Part shown: piece by piece, positions 24,617-33,629 of the stretch | How the letters are laid out: each line of letters begins with the position of its first letter | Position numbering within the stretch: position 1 is the first letter of the stretch | Assembly (NCBI RefSeq): GCF_000379605.1 | Contig: NZ_KB902746.1 | Span: 162,817 to 226,816, forward strand | Origin: Rhizobium giardinii bv. giardinii H152 | GTDB lineage: Bacteria; Pseudomonadota; Alphaproteobacteria; Rhizobiales; Rhizobiaceae | Direction: 5' to 3' | DNA: 64,000 nt | Notes under the pieces: model-generated | Seen by the model: the letters and a program-made list of their open reading frames with translations, nothing else | What the model was told of the DNA's origin: nothing | Databases searched by the model: none | Position numbers and translations under genes: made by a program

Positions 24617-26134
24617 TCAGTTCTTGACGGTGTCCTCGAGGAAAAACCTCCCGAGCGGATTCTGGTCGAAGTTCGCGATGTTTTTGCGCGAAACGTTGAT
24701 GTAGGGGCTGTAGTAGAGATCGATCCAGTGGACGTCGTCCTTGGCAATCTTCTGGATATCCACATACATCGACTCGCGTTTGGCCGGCTCGAGTTCCAGG
24801 CGGGCGGCAGCCACCAAGTCCTTAACTTTATCATTCTTGTAGCGGGTCATATAGTTCATGTTCGTGTCGTGACCGAGGACGAAGGTCGTCTTCTGGTCGG
24901 CGTCGAGAATATCGTTTGTCCAATACATGACTGAGATATCGTAATCGCCGGCGACCAGCATATCCCAGCTCTGGCTCGGATCGACCTTCTGCAGGGTGAC
25001 CGTGACGCCAGCCTTCTGAAGCTGCTGCTGCAGGAGAACAGCGATCTGCTCGTCGACCTCGTTCCCGGCATTGACGATGTAGCTCAGCGACAAATCCGAC
25101 GCTCCGGCCTCCGCGAGCATCGCCTTGGCCTTATCCGGGTCATATGGGTACCGATAGTTGCCGTCATAGTGATAGAGCGAGCCCTTCGGGATAAAAGAAT
25201 TCGCGACTTCACCAAGCCCGAAGGTCACCGTATCGACGATCGCTTTCTTGTCGATCGCCATGTCGAGGGCCTGGCGTACTTCCTTGTTAGCGAGCGCACC
25301 GTGCTCATGGTTGATCAGAAGATGATCTTCGCGGGTCGATGTATCGATGTGGATATCGAGGTTCGGATCCTTCTTCAGCTCCTCCACGCGCGAGAACGGC
25401 ACGAAGATCGCCGTGTCCAGTTCACCCGCCTGAACATTCAACATGCGGGTATTGTCGTCGGGGACGGAGATCCACTCGACACCATCCAGCTTGACGCGGT
25501 CCGCCTGCCAGAAATTCGGGTTCTTTTCGAGGATAACACGGTCACCGCGACGCCACTCCTTGACGATGAAAGCGCCGGATGATGCGGTCGGCTTTTCGGC
25601 GAAAGCTTCCTCGCCTTCAGCTTCGAGGGCCTTCTTCGACAGCACCGAAACGTTCGGCAGCGCCAATGTCGACAGAAAAGGGGCGGATGGCGTCTTCAGC
25701 TTGACAACCAGCGTGCGGTCGCCGGCGGCTTCTGCCGTTTCGACGATCTTATAGCTGTCGCTCCACAACGAGCCTTCATTGTCGCGAATGCGCAGCAGGC
25801 TGAAGGCAGCGTCTGCGGCGGTGATCTGGGAACCGTCGGAGAATTTGGCGTCGCGGATCTTGAACGTATAGATCAGGCCGTCATCAGAAACCGCCCAGCT
25901 TTCGGCCAATCCTGGCTCCAGCTTGGTACCGGTCTTATCGACGCGGATCAGCACGTCGAAAACATTGGAGAAAACCCAGTTATCGACGTTCTGCGCCGAC
26001 TTAATCGGGTCAAACGTAGTCGAGTCCTCGCGGCGGCCAATGGTGAGCACGCCCGCTGCTTCGGCAATGCTTGCTCCGAGTGTGGCCACGGCAAACACCG
26101 TGGCTATGCTTAAACTCTTCCATCTGCTTTTCAT
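24617..26134 (-). CDS. Peptide-type ABC transporter, periplasmic substrate-binding protein (family 5)
   Basis: 505 residues with a signal peptide (SIATVFAVATLGASIAEA). It has the SBP_bac_5 layout of DppA/OppA proteins: the EPGLAESWAVSDDGLIYTF-type motif near residue 75, FWQADRVKLDG near 215, and VRQALDMAIDKKAIVD near 290. ATG 26134 follows AAAGGGAA by 9 bases. It binds peptides or peptide-like amides in the periplasm and passes them to the two permeases upstream. It is the last gene of the operon that begins with the iminopeptidase at 30610. In PipR-type plant-signal loci an importer of this class delivers the inducer; that role here is inferred. Confidence 0.92.
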   Translation of the reverse strand: MKSRWKSLSIATVFAVATLGASIAEAAGVLTIGRREDSTTFDPIKSAQNVDNWVFSNVFDVLIRVDKTGTKLEPGLAESWAVSDDGLIYTFKIRDAKFSDGSQITAADAAFSLLRIRDNEGSLWSDSYKIVETAEAAGDRTLVVKLKTPSAPFLSTLALPNVSVLSKKALEAEGEEAFAEKPTASSGAFIVKEWRRGDRVILEKNPNFWQADRVKLDGVEWISVPDDNTRMLNVQAGELDTAIFVPFSRVEELKKDPNLDIHIDTSTREDHLLINHEHGALANKEVRQALDMAIDKKAIVDTVTFGLGEVANSFIPKGSLYHYDGNYRYPYDPDKAKAMLAEAGASDLSLSYIVNAGNEVDEQIAVLLQQQLQKAGVTVTLQKVDPSQSWDMLVAGDYDISVMYWTNDILDADQKTTFVLGHDTNMNYMTRYKNDKVKDLVAAARLELEPAKRESMYVDIQKIAKDDVHWIDLYYSPYINVSRKNIANFDQNPLGRFFLEDTVKN

Positions 26135-26154
26135 GGTCACTGTTCCCTTTGTTG

Positions 26155-27879
26155 CTATCGCGTGCTGATGAGTGATCGGCGTCGAAGAACCGGAGGCGCC
26201 TTCGGCTCGCTCCGAAGGTGCACATCCCCTTTCGGCAATGGCTTGTCCGGGTCGATGTCGGGAATGGCGCTGATCAGCGCCGCCGTATAGGCGTGGCTCG
26301 GGTTGGCAAACACATCGTCGCAGCGACCTTCCTCGACGATTTCGCCGCGATACATAACGACGACCCGGTCGCAGAGGTTGCGGACGATGGCGAGATCATG
26401 GGCAATGAAGAGCAACGTAAGGTTCATCCGCGCCTTGAGATCTCGAAACAGCTCGATAATCTGCAACTGGATGGTGACGTCGAGGGCAGCCACGCATTCG
26501 TCGGCGATAATCAGCTTCGGATTGACGGCGAGCGCTCGCGCGATACCAGCGCGCTGGCATTGCCCGCCGCTCATGCTGCGTGGAAGGCGGGTCGCGAATG
26601 AGCGGTCCAGTTCGACGAGATCGAGTAGTTTGCCGATCCTATCCGAAATGCCCACCGGTGACGTGTTGCCCTGCACCGCCAGAACTTCGGCAAGCATGTC
26701 GCCGATGGTCAGGCGCGGGTTGAGGGCGTTGTAGGGATCCTGGAACACCATGGCCGCCTCGGTCCGCAGCTTTGCCAGTGTCAGACGTCTCTGTTGGGCA
26801 AGATCGGATCCCTCGAAGCGAATGTGGCCAGACGTCAGCGGCGTGAGCCCGAGAATGGCACGGGCCAGCGTACTCTTGCCGGAACCGCTTTCGCCAACGA
26901 TGCCGACTGCTTCGCCGGGCATGACCCGCAAGCTGACACCATTGACGGCGGCAGTGCGCATTTTGTTTTTCTTGAAAAGATCCAGTCCGGGCGTCGGAAA
27001 ACGCACCACCAGATCGTCAATTTCCAACAGGGGTCGCACGGTCATATTCGCCGCAACCTGCGTGACCGCCCTCAAGCCGCCCTCCTCCGGTATCGACGCA
27101 TGGCTTTTTAACAGGCTGGCCGTATAGGCATGCTGCGGTTTGGAAAGGACGCGGCGTTTGGGACCGTGTTCCAGAAGCTGGCCGTTGCGCAGCACGGCGA
27201 TGCTGTCGCAGGTCTGGGCGACGATGCCGAGGTCATGAGTGATCAGGATGATCGACAGACCGCGTTTGTCGCGCAGGTCCAACAGCAGACGCAGGATCTG
27301 CGCTTGGATGGTGACGTCGAGCGCCGTGGTCGGCTCGTCGGCGATCAGGATTTTCGGATTGCACGACAGAGCTACCGCGATCATGGCGCGCTGGCGCATG
27401 CCGCCGGAGAACTCGTGCGGATAACAGTCAAATTGCCTCTCGGGATGAGGAAATCCGACCTGGTCGAGAATATCGACCGCAGCAAGCCGTGCCTGGTCGC
27501 GGCCAAAGCCCTGATGATAGCGGATACCTTCGGCGATTTGCTCGCCAATCCGCATGACAGGATCCAGATGGCTGGTCGGGTTCTGGAAGATCATGCCGAT
27601 CTCCACCCCGCGCACTGCGCACATCACATCTTCGTCGAGCGCCACCAGATCCCTGCCCCCGAGCAGAATGGAGCCACCGCCGATGGCAATCGCCGGGGAA
27701 GGCAAAAGCTTGACGAGCGCGCGGCAGATCATGCTCTTGCCAGAGCCGCTTTCGCCTACCAACCCGAGGATTTCGCCCCTGCCGAGGTCGAATGAGACGG
27801 CATCGATAAGCGTACGGGTTTCGCCTTCGATCGAAGTTTTTACCGTCAGATCGCGGATGGAAAGAATAGGGCCGGTCAT
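26155..27879 (-). CDS. Peptide-type ABC transporter, fused DppD-DppF ATP-binding protein
   Basis: 574 residues holding two complete ABC ATPase domains. Domain 1 has GESGSGKSMICRAL and FSGGMRQRAMIAVAL. Domain 2 starts about residue 270 with GESGSGKSTLARAI and SMSGGQCQRAGIARAL. The single-chain DF arrangement is common in rhizobial dipeptide and nickel-type importers. Start ATG 27879 overlaps the preceding permease stop (ATGA). All Walker motifs are intact in both halves. It energises uptake through the two permeases encoded just upstream. Confidence 0.92.
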   Translation of the reverse strand: MTGPILSIRDLTVKTSIEGETRTLIDAVSFDLGRGEILGLVGESGSGKSMICRALVKLLPSPAIAIGGGSILLGGRDLVALDEDVMCAVRGVEIGMIFQNPTSHLDPVMRIGEQIAEGIRYHQGFGRDQARLAAVDILDQVGFPHPERQFDCYPHEFSGGMRQRAMIAVALSCNPKILIADEPTTALDVTIQAQILRLLLDLRDKRGLSIILITHDLGIVAQTCDSIAVLRNGQLLEHGPKRRVLSKPQHAYTASLLKSHASIPEEGGLRAVTQVAANMTVRPLLEIDDLVVRFPTPGLDLFKKNKMRTAAVNGVSLRVMPGEAVGIVGESGSGKSTLARAILGLTPLTSGHIRFEGSDLAQQRRLTLAKLRTEAAMVFQDPYNALNPRLTIGDMLAEVLAVQGNTSPVGISDRIGKLLDLVELDRSFATRLPRSMSGGQCQRAGIARALAVNPKLIIADECVAALDVTIQLQIIELFRDLKARMNLTLLFIAHDLAIVRNLCDRVVVMYRGEIVEEGRCDDVFANPSHAYTAALISAIPDIDPDKPLPKGDVHLRSEPKAPPVLRRRSLISTR

Positions 27880-28730
27880 TCGTTCACTCCCAGCCATTCG
27901 CCAAAGCGATCGCCCAGGAGGCTAAAGCCGAAGGCCAGTACCACGATAGACAGACCGGGAAACAGCGTGATCCACCAGGCCGTGGTGATGAAGCTCTGGC
28001 CCTCTGCAACCATGACACCCCATTCGGCGACCGGCGGCTGAACGCCAAGACCGAGATAGCTGATCGCGGCGCCATTGAGCAGCACGAGCACCGCATCCGA
28101 CATGGAAAAGACAATGGAGCCGGCAATCGCGTTCGGCAGGAGGTGGCGAAACATGATGCGAGCGCGGCTAAAACCAAGGCTGACGGCTGCCACCGCATAA
28201 TCGCTGCTTTTCAACACCAGCATCTGCGCTCTGATCAACCGTGCATAGGAAACCCAGCCGACCAGGGCCATGGCGATATAGAAGCTCGACAGGCCCGGCC
28301 CAAGGATGGCGATGATCGACAGCATCAGCACAAGAAAGGGAAACGCGAGGACTATGTCGACCAGCCGCATGAAGACCGTATCGACAAAGCCGCCAAAGAA
28401 GCCGGCAACAGTACCGATGAAGGTACCGATGAGAAATGGAAAGATGACGCCGATGACGGCGATCTGCAGGTCGACGCGGGTACCCCAGATGACTCGCGAC
28501 AGAATATCCCGGCCAAAATTGTCGGTGCCGAAGGGATGGGCAAGCGACGGCATGGCGAGGCGGACGGCTGCGTCCTGATAGATCGGGTCATAAGGTGCGA
28601 TTAACGGCGCGGCGAGGGCCACAGCCAGGAATAGTCCGAGTATTCCAGCGCCGATTGTCCAAGTCATATGCCGGCCGAGGAAGCGGCTCCATGGCACGCT
28701 GATGCGGGCGGCCGAAGCAGCTGTGGTCAT
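27876..28730 (-). CDS. Peptide-type ABC transporter, DppC-like permease
   Basis: 284 residues with six membrane helices. The N-terminal extension and first helix are of the OppC type (VALAAPLIAPYDPIYQD; HPFGTDNFGRDILSRVIWGTR). The ATPase contact loop lies in the C-terminal half (SDYAVAAVSLGFSRARIMFRHLLPNA region). Starts at ATG 28730, overlapping the DppB-like gene by 4 bases, and ends overlapping the ATPase gene. Full length. Confidence 0.92.
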   Translation of the reverse strand: MTTAASAARISVPWSRFLGRHMTWTIGAGILGLFLAVALAAPLIAPYDPIYQDAAVRLAMPSLAHPFGTDNFGRDILSRVIWGTRVDLQIAVIGVIFPFLIGTFIGTVAGFFGGFVDTVFMRLVDIVLAFPFLVLMLSIIAILGPGLSSFYIAMALVGWVSYARLIRAQMLVLKSSDYAVAAVSLGFSRARIMFRHLLPNAIAGSIVFSMSDAVLVLLNGAAISYLGLGVQPPVAEWGVMVAEGQSFITTAWWITLFPGLSIVVLAFGFSLLGDRFGEWLGVNE

Positions 28731-29665
28731 AGCCGGACCCTCGGATCGAGACTGACCGTGACGATGTCGGCGAAGAAATTGACGAGAACCGTCGCACAGG
28801 CGAAAACCATGGCGACACCCTGCACCACCATGTAATCGCGCGAGAAGATGGCCCGAACCAGCAGTTGCCCCATCCCCGGAATGGCAAAGACCGTTTCGAC
28901 GACTACGGTGCCGCCGATGAGCCAGCCGATATTGACGGCCAGCAGATTGACTGTCGGCGCCAATGAGTTTGGCAGGACATGCCGCCAGAAGACAATGTTT
29001 TCCGGCATGCCGCGCGCTCGTGCCGCTGTCGCAAGATCGGATTTCAACGCAACGATCATCGCCGCCCTCAGGCTTCGTGTCAGCACCGCCGAGAGCGACA
29101 GCGCGATGGTCAGGCTGGGCAGAGCGAGATGCGCCAGCTTGTCGCCGATTGTTTCGCCATAGCCCGACACCGGAAAGATGCCGAGCCGCACCGAAAACAG
29201 GATGATTAGCATTAGCGCCAGCCAGAAGGGTGGAAAACCGATCCCAAATGTGGAGACGATCCGCACCGCATGATCCGCAAGACCGCCGTTGTTTCGCGCT
29301 GCGATCGCAGACATCGGCACTGCAATCAGGATTGACAAGAGAACGCTCGTAAGGACCAGAGTCAGTGTCGGTTCAGCACGTGTGGCAATCAGGTTCAACA
29401 CGTCAATCTTGTACAGAATCGACTTGCCCATCTCCCCTTTGCCGAGATTTTCGAGAAAATAGAAATATTGGAGCCACAGCGGCTCGTCGAGGCCGTATTG
29501 CGCTCGGATGCGGGCAATTGCCGTCGGCGTAGAGCGAGTGCCTAGCAGTACGCGAGCCGGATCACCGGGAATGAGCCGTACCAGAATAAAGGTGATGATG
29601 CTGATCCCAAAAAGCACCGGCAGGAACTGCAGTGGCCGGAACAGAACGAATCTATAGCGGTGCAT
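28727..29665 (-). CDS. Peptide-type ABC transporter, DppB-like permease
   Basis: 312 residues, OppB/DppB type. The N-terminus LQFLPVLFGISIITFILVRLIPGDPA is diagnostic; six helices and the EAA-like loop ARARGMPENIVFWRHVLPN are present. An AGAAAGGAGGG ribosome site lies before ATG 29665. The gene starts 51 bases after the iminopeptidase stop on the same strand, so the hydrolase and transporter genes are probably one transcript. Confidence 0.93.
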   Translation of the reverse strand: MHRYRFVLFRPLQFLPVLFGISIITFILVRLIPGDPARVLLGTRSTPTAIARIRAQYGLDEPLWLQYFYFLENLGKGEMGKSILYKIDVLNLIATRAEPTLTLVLTSVLLSILIAVPMSAIAARNNGGLADHAVRIVSTFGIGFPPFWLALMLIILFSVRLGIFPVSGYGETIGDKLAHLALPSLTIALSLSAVLTRSLRAAMIVALKSDLATAARARGMPENIVFWRHVLPNSLAPTVNLLAVNIGWLIGGTVVVETVFAIPGMGQLLVRAIFSRDYMVVQGVAMVFACATVLVNFFADIVTVSLDPRVRL

Positions 29666-29716
29666 GCGCGTGCCCTCCTTTCTGCCATCGGATCTCAGCC
29701 GCCATCGGCTTGTGCA

Positions 29717-30610
29717 TCATAACGCCGCCCCGCGTCGTGACAGGAACTCAAGTACGGCCGGATAGTAGGCCTGCGGGTTCTCATAAAACGGCATGTGGCT
29801 CGCGTTGGCGAACACCCTCAACTCCGCGTTCGGCAGGCCGAGCTTCATGCGAAGTGCGCAGGCCGGCGTTAGTTCGTCGTGTTCGCCACAAGTAATCAGA
29901 ACCGGGACCGTAATTTTCGGCAGGTCCCGGACCCGATTCCAGTCCCTCAGGTTGCCGGTGTAAAGAAACTCGTTTGGCCCCTGCATGGTGCCGTAAGGAC
30001 CCATGTTCCAGTCGTCCAGCGATCGCTTGACCGGGGCCGGCCAGGTAGATAGACGGCAGACGTGCCGGTAGGTGAGGATGGCGATCGCCGCCAGATATTC
30101 TGGATGATCGATTGTCCCCTGCGCCTCGTGTTTCTGCATCATGGCAATCGTTTCGGACCCCAAGGCCCCGCGCAGGCGCTCAAGTTCCTGAACCAGATGC
30201 GGAATGTCGGCGACCGTATCTTCGAGGATCAGCGTTTTCAGGTTTTCTGGATAGGTCAGCGCATAGTCGATGGCAAGCCAGCCACCCCAGGAATGACCGA
30301 GCATATGCACCTTGCCAAGGTTCAGTGCCTGTCGCACCGTCTCGGTCTCCTCGACATAACGTCCGATCGTCCAGAGGCCAGTATCCGCCGGACGGTCTGA
30401 CGCGCCAGTGCCAAGTTGATCGAAGGCGACAATACGATACCCCTCGTCCATGAGGCATGAATGCGCCTCGCGAAGGTAATCGCAGGGTAGTCCCGGTCCG
30501 CCGTTCAGGCAGAACACCACCTCGTCGCCGGTTCCGAAGGAATATGCGACGACCTTGAAGCCATCAACCTCGACCTCCAAGCGCTCGTCGGGCTTGATCT
30601 CCCGCCACAT
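29717..30610 (-). CDS. pip: Proline iminopeptidase-like alpha/beta hydrolase (peptidase S33), first copy
   Basis: 297 residues. Serine-hydrolase signatures: oxyanion block NGGPG (36-40), nucleophile elbow GHSWGG (Ser107), acid in CGEHDELTP, and catalytic His in ASHMPF. Family S33 members release N-terminal proline or act on small amides. ATG 30610 is preferred because CGGAG lies 7 bases upstream; the longer frame from 30649 has no ribosome site. It is divergent from the LuxR-solo gene and leads into the peptide importer. Genes of this kind next to OryR/NesR/PipR-type LuxR solos are the regulator's direct target. Substrate not shown by sequence. Confidence 0.88.
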   Translation of the reverse strand: MWREIKPDERLEVEVDGFKVVAYSFGTGDEVVFCLNGGPGLPCDYLREAHSCLMDEGYRIVAFDQLGTGASDRPADTGLWTIGRYVEETETVRQALNLGKVHMLGHSWGGWLAIDYALTYPENLKTLILEDTVADIPHLVQELERLRGALGSETIAMMQKHEAQGTIDHPEYLAAIAILTYRHVCRLSTWPAPVKRSLDDWNMGPYGTMQGPNEFLYTGNLRDWNRVRDLPKITVPVLITCGEHDELTPACALRMKLGLPNAELRVFANASHMPFYENPQAYYPAVLEFLSRRGAAL

Positions 30611-30747
30611 TCCAGTCTCCGAAAAATCGCTTGCCCATCTTTTGAGCATGGCTAATTTTTAGCGGAATATCGGTTCTGCACCAGCTATAAGAAGTGATAG
30701 GATCTCTGTCAGCAGGTTCAATCGCATGTATGACTTGGAGTTCAGCT
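30611..30747. promoter_or_regulatory. Divergent pip/luxR promoter region with candidate dyads
   Basis: The 137-bp gap between the first iminopeptidase and the LuxR gene should hold promoters for both. Two dyads are visible: GCTAA-TTT-TTAGC (30651-30663, perfect 5-bp arms) and the imperfect TGATAGGATCTCTGTCA (30695-30711, 17 bp with TGA/TCA ends). The second has the length and partial symmetry of a lux box. Which, if either, the regulator binds is not known. Confidence 0.45.
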
Positions 30748-31527
30748 ATGCTTGACGATATCGGTCAGATCAGACAACGTTTCTCGGCAGAGGTGACGCT
30801 TGAAGGCCGCATCGATCAGGTGTTTGAAGCGATGAAACGGCTGGGATTTGACGCGCTGATCTACGACTATACGCCGGTGCCCTATGATTTGGCCGGCGAC
30901 CTGATGATCCCGTCGCTGTTGAAGCTCCGCAACATTTCCAACGACATGCACGAATTCTGGTGCGAGCGCGGCTATTTCCGCATCGATCCCGTCCAGCATC
31001 TTGCGCTACGCACGACGACACCCTTCTTCTGGAACTACGACAGGAATGCCGGTACGCTGATTAACCGCTTCATGAACGAAGAGACGGCGCCAGTGGCGCA
31101 TTATCTGCGCGAGCGCGACATGTCATGCGGCGTCACAGTACCCGTGCACATGCCGCGCGGGGCCTATGCCACCTTGACGGGTCTGCGTCTTGGCGATAAG
31201 CGCGACTTCGAACGGGATGCCGGCTATGTGCTTGCAGATTTTGGCCTGCTAGCCCATGTTTTTCATGAAACTGCCTATCCTCTTTTTGACCGGGACGTGC
31301 GCGTATCGACGAAGATGCGGCTGACCGACCGCGAGCGGGAATGTCTGCGCTACTCGGCCAAAGGCCTCTCCGCCAAAGAGATTTCGCGGATTATCGATCG
31401 TTCGGTACCAACCGTCGTCATGCACCTCAATGCAGCGGCAAAGAAACTCGGCGCCAAGAACCGCACCCAGGCCGTGGTGCGCGCCACCCACTATCGCCTG
31501 CTCGACGACACATCCTATTACTTATGA
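30748..31527 (+). CDS. LuxR-family solo regulator with the plant-signal (PAB) ligand-pocket signature
   Basis: 259 residues. The N-terminal autoinducer-binding domain (about 15-165) is followed by a LuxR helix-turn-helix (LTDREREC near 197, then AKGLSAKEISRIIDRS). In the pocket, the position of TraR Trp57 is Met67 and that of Tyr61 is Trp71 (segment DMHEFWCERGYFRIDP), while the Asp-Pro pair (80-81) and the later Trp (FFW, Trp95) are kept at exact family spacing. The Trp-to-Met and Tyr-to-Trp swaps define the OryR/XccR/PsoR/NesR/PipR group, which answers plant-derived compounds rather than acyl-homoserine lactones. No luxI is present in the window. ATG 30748 has TTGGAG 9 bases upstream. Flanked by two iminopeptidase genes. 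Confidence 0.92.
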   Translation: MLDDIGQIRQRFSAEVTLEGRIDQVFEAMKRLGFDALIYDYTPVPYDLAGDLMIPSLLKLRNISNDMHEFWCERGYFRIDPVQHLALRTTTPFFWNYDRNAGTLINRFMNEETAPVAHYLRERDMSCGVTVPVHMPRGAYATLTGLRLGDKRDFERDAGYVLADFGLLAHVFHETAYPLFDRDVRVSTKMRLTDRERECLRYSAKGLSAKEISRIIDRSVPTVVMHLNAAAKKLGAKNRTQAVVRATHYRLLDDTSYYL

Positions 31528-32501
31528 TAGCTGCCGATCCCGGCGCGCCCGCATTATGGTTTCCCATCTTGAGCGAACAGATGGAGAAGCACGTGGCGAC
31601 GGTGGCTGCTGAGGAAGGATTCATGCCATTTCGCGAATACCGTACATGGTATCGCGTCTGCGGATCCCTCCGTTCTTCCCTGCTACCGCTGGTGGTCGCC
31701 CATGGCGGCCCCGGCTGCACGCATGATTATGTCGATTCCTTCAAGGATATCGCAGCCCTCGATGGCCGTGCCGTCATCCATTACGACCAGCTCGGCAATG
31801 GCAACTCCACGCGACTTCCGAAGAAAGGCGCGGACCTTTGGACGGTGTCGCTGTTTCTCGAGGAACTGGACGCGCTTTTGAGCCACCTCGGTATTGCCAC
31901 CCGCTATGCCTTCCTCGGGCAATCCTGGGGCGGCATGCTCGGCGCGGAACATGCCGTGCGCCAGCCGCAAGGGCTCAAGGCACTCGTAATTGCAAATTCG
32001 CCCGCCAATATGCACACGTGGGTGGCCGAGGCCAACCGCCTGCGCGGCGACCTGCCGCAGGCGGTGCAGGATACGCTGCTGAAGCACGAGGAAGCCGGGT
32101 CCCTAACCGACCCGGACTATCTCGCCGCCTCTCGCGTGTTCTACGACCGCCATGTCTGCCGCGTTGTGCCCTGGCCGCCCGAAGTGGCTCGCACCTTTGC
32201 GATTATGGACGTGGACAACACCGTCTACCGCACCATGAACGGCCCCACCGAATTCCACGTCATCGGCACGATGAAGGACTGGACCATCGAGGATCGCCTG
32301 TCAAAGATCGCCGCTCCGACCCTGTTGATCTCCGGGCGTCATGACGAGGCAACCCTGGAGGTCGTTCGCCCATACGCGGACAATGTTCCAGATTGCCGCT
32401 GGGTGGTGTTCGAAGACTCCAGCCATATGCCGCATGTCGAGGAAAAGGCCCTTTGCCTTGCGACGGTCTCAGACTTTCTCAAGCTGCATGACGAAAGTTG
32501 A
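31524..32501 (+). CDS. Proline iminopeptidase-like alpha/beta hydrolase (peptidase S33), second copy
   Basis: 325 residues. HGGPG oxyanion block (60-64), GQSWGG nucleophile elbow (Ser134), the acid in SGRHDEAT and the His in SSHMPHVEE are intact. ATG 31524 overlaps the luxR stop (ATGA), so translation is coupled to the regulator; ATG 31581 is a possible shorter start. It differs from the first copy in the oxyanion motif (His rather than Asn) and throughout the lid, so it is a diverged paralogue rather than a recent duplicate. Two hydrolases suggest sequential processing or different signal substrates. Confidence 0.88.
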   Translation: MIAADPGAPALWFPILSEQMEKHVATVAAEEGFMPFREYRTWYRVCGSLRSSLLPLVVAHGGPGCTHDYVDSFKDIAALDGRAVIHYDQLGNGNSTRLPKKGADLWTVSLFLEELDALLSHLGIATRYAFLGQSWGGMLGAEHAVRQPQGLKALVIANSPANMHTWVAEANRLRGDLPQAVQDTLLKHEEAGSLTDPDYLAASRVFYDRHVCRVVPWPPEVARTFAIMDVDNTVYRTMNGPTEFHVIGTMKDWTIEDRLSKIAAPTLLISGRHDEATLEVVRPYADNVPDCRWVVFEDSSHMPHVEEKALCLATVSDFLKLHDES

Positions 32502-32893
32502 AGGCGATTTCGCTTCGGGCGAACGTGCACTTACCAATTAGCTTCGCACCATTCTTCTTCAGATTTGCTCGTCTTCGCCCTTTTGTTAAGGGTCCGTCCG
32601 CGCGGATATCGATCTTTTGCCACAGGATCCGGGCGTTGAGGCGGACTGATCAGTCGTCAAAGACTGCAAACCGCCCGGGCACCAAGCAAAGCCGCGATCC
32701 GGCGGCTACCGCACTGCGAACACAGGCGGCTGCTGGAGCCGATCCTTACGGGCCGCGGCGGCGCTACTTGCCCTGTCGAAGAGTTGGAGGCCAATGACAG
32801 TGCGCCGCCCTGCGATCTACGCCTCGGGGCATCGTCGCCGCCAATTGGCATTGTTGCAGCGTCGGCGAGCCGCGTTCGAAACAGCTCAGGAAA
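32502..32893. other. Intergenic region, about 390 bp
   Basis: Lies between the convergent second iminopeptidase and the response regulator. A 62-codon plus-strand frame from 32794 is arginine-rich and has GGAGG too close to the ATG; no family match, not accepted. No clear terminator hairpin seen. Confidence 0.4.
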
Positions 32894-33616
32894 CTATTTC
32901 CCGTCAAGCCACTCTTGCAGCTCTGCCTCAGCCCGCTCCAGAGCGCTGTAGTTCAGGAGTTTGCGCAGAAAAGCGATTGTGACGGCGCGCGCGCGGAGAT
33001 TGAAGCGGCCATCCTCGTGGTCGTCGCCGGCCGTCTGGTACACGTCGAGCTTGTCGTATAGCTGCTGCAAGCGGTTCTGCACGCTGCGCAGCGAGAGGCC
33101 CCGACGTTTGGCGATCGCCCGGTCCGTGAGACCAAGCGCGATATCAACGAGAATTTCATATTCGGAATCGGTGAAACCGTTCGTCAGGCCGAGGCTCTTT
33201 TGCTGCAAGCCCCTCACTTCGCGGTCGATGACGCATTGACTCTCGATGAAGATCGAGCGTAGCGCAAGCTTCAGCCGCTCGTCGGAGGCGGATTTCAGCA
33301 CATAGCCGTAGGCGGCGCCATCCGGCACGATGCGGGAAACGCCGCGCACATAGGCCTCGTCCGAGTAATTCGACCAAAACAGGATGCGGGTCTCCGGCCG
33401 CTCCTTCCAGATCGTGCGCGCCGCCTCGATGCCATTGCGGCTCGCCATCTGCAGATCCATGACGATGTGCGCCGATTTGTGGTCGCGGGCCAGTTTCTCG
33501 CCAACGGTTCCGTTCTCCGCCTCGATCACCGTGTCGCATTCCGGCAAGGCCGCGTTAACTGCCTCGTGCAGGTAGGATCGGTGCAGGGGGTCGTCCTCGA
33601 CGATCAGAACCTTCAT
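32894..33616 (-). CDS. NarL/FixJ-type response regulator
   Basis: 240 residues. The N-terminal receiver domain begins MKVLIVEDD with the phosphorylated Asp54 in VMDLQM and the conserved Lys in YVLKSASDE. The C-terminal domain is a LuxR-type helix-turn-helix (FTDSEYEILVDIALGLTDRAIAKRRGLS). Start ATG 33616 with an AGAAAGGCGAG site; the open frame upstream is a shadow of the kinase gene. It lies 13 bases after the sensor kinase. The likely target is the divergent sugar ABC operon at 35149. Confidence 0.92.
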   Translation of the reverse strand: MKVLIVEDDPLHRSYLHEAVNAALPECDTVIEAENGTVGEKLARDHKSAHIVMDLQMASRNGIEAARTIWKERPETRILFWSNYSDEAYVRGVSRIVPDGAAYGYVLKSASDERLKLALRSIFIESQCVIDREVRGLQQKSLGLTNGFTDSEYEILVDIALGLTDRAIAKRRGLSLRSVQNRLQQLYDKLDVYQTAGDDHEDGRFNLRARAVTIAFLRKLLNYSALERAEAELQEWLDGK

Positions 33617-33629
33617 CTCGCCTTTCTCC

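Noticed and set aside
32794..32982. 62-codon arginine-rich plus-strand frame
   Set aside because: GGAGG too close to the ATG and no family; overlaps the end of the response regulator gene.
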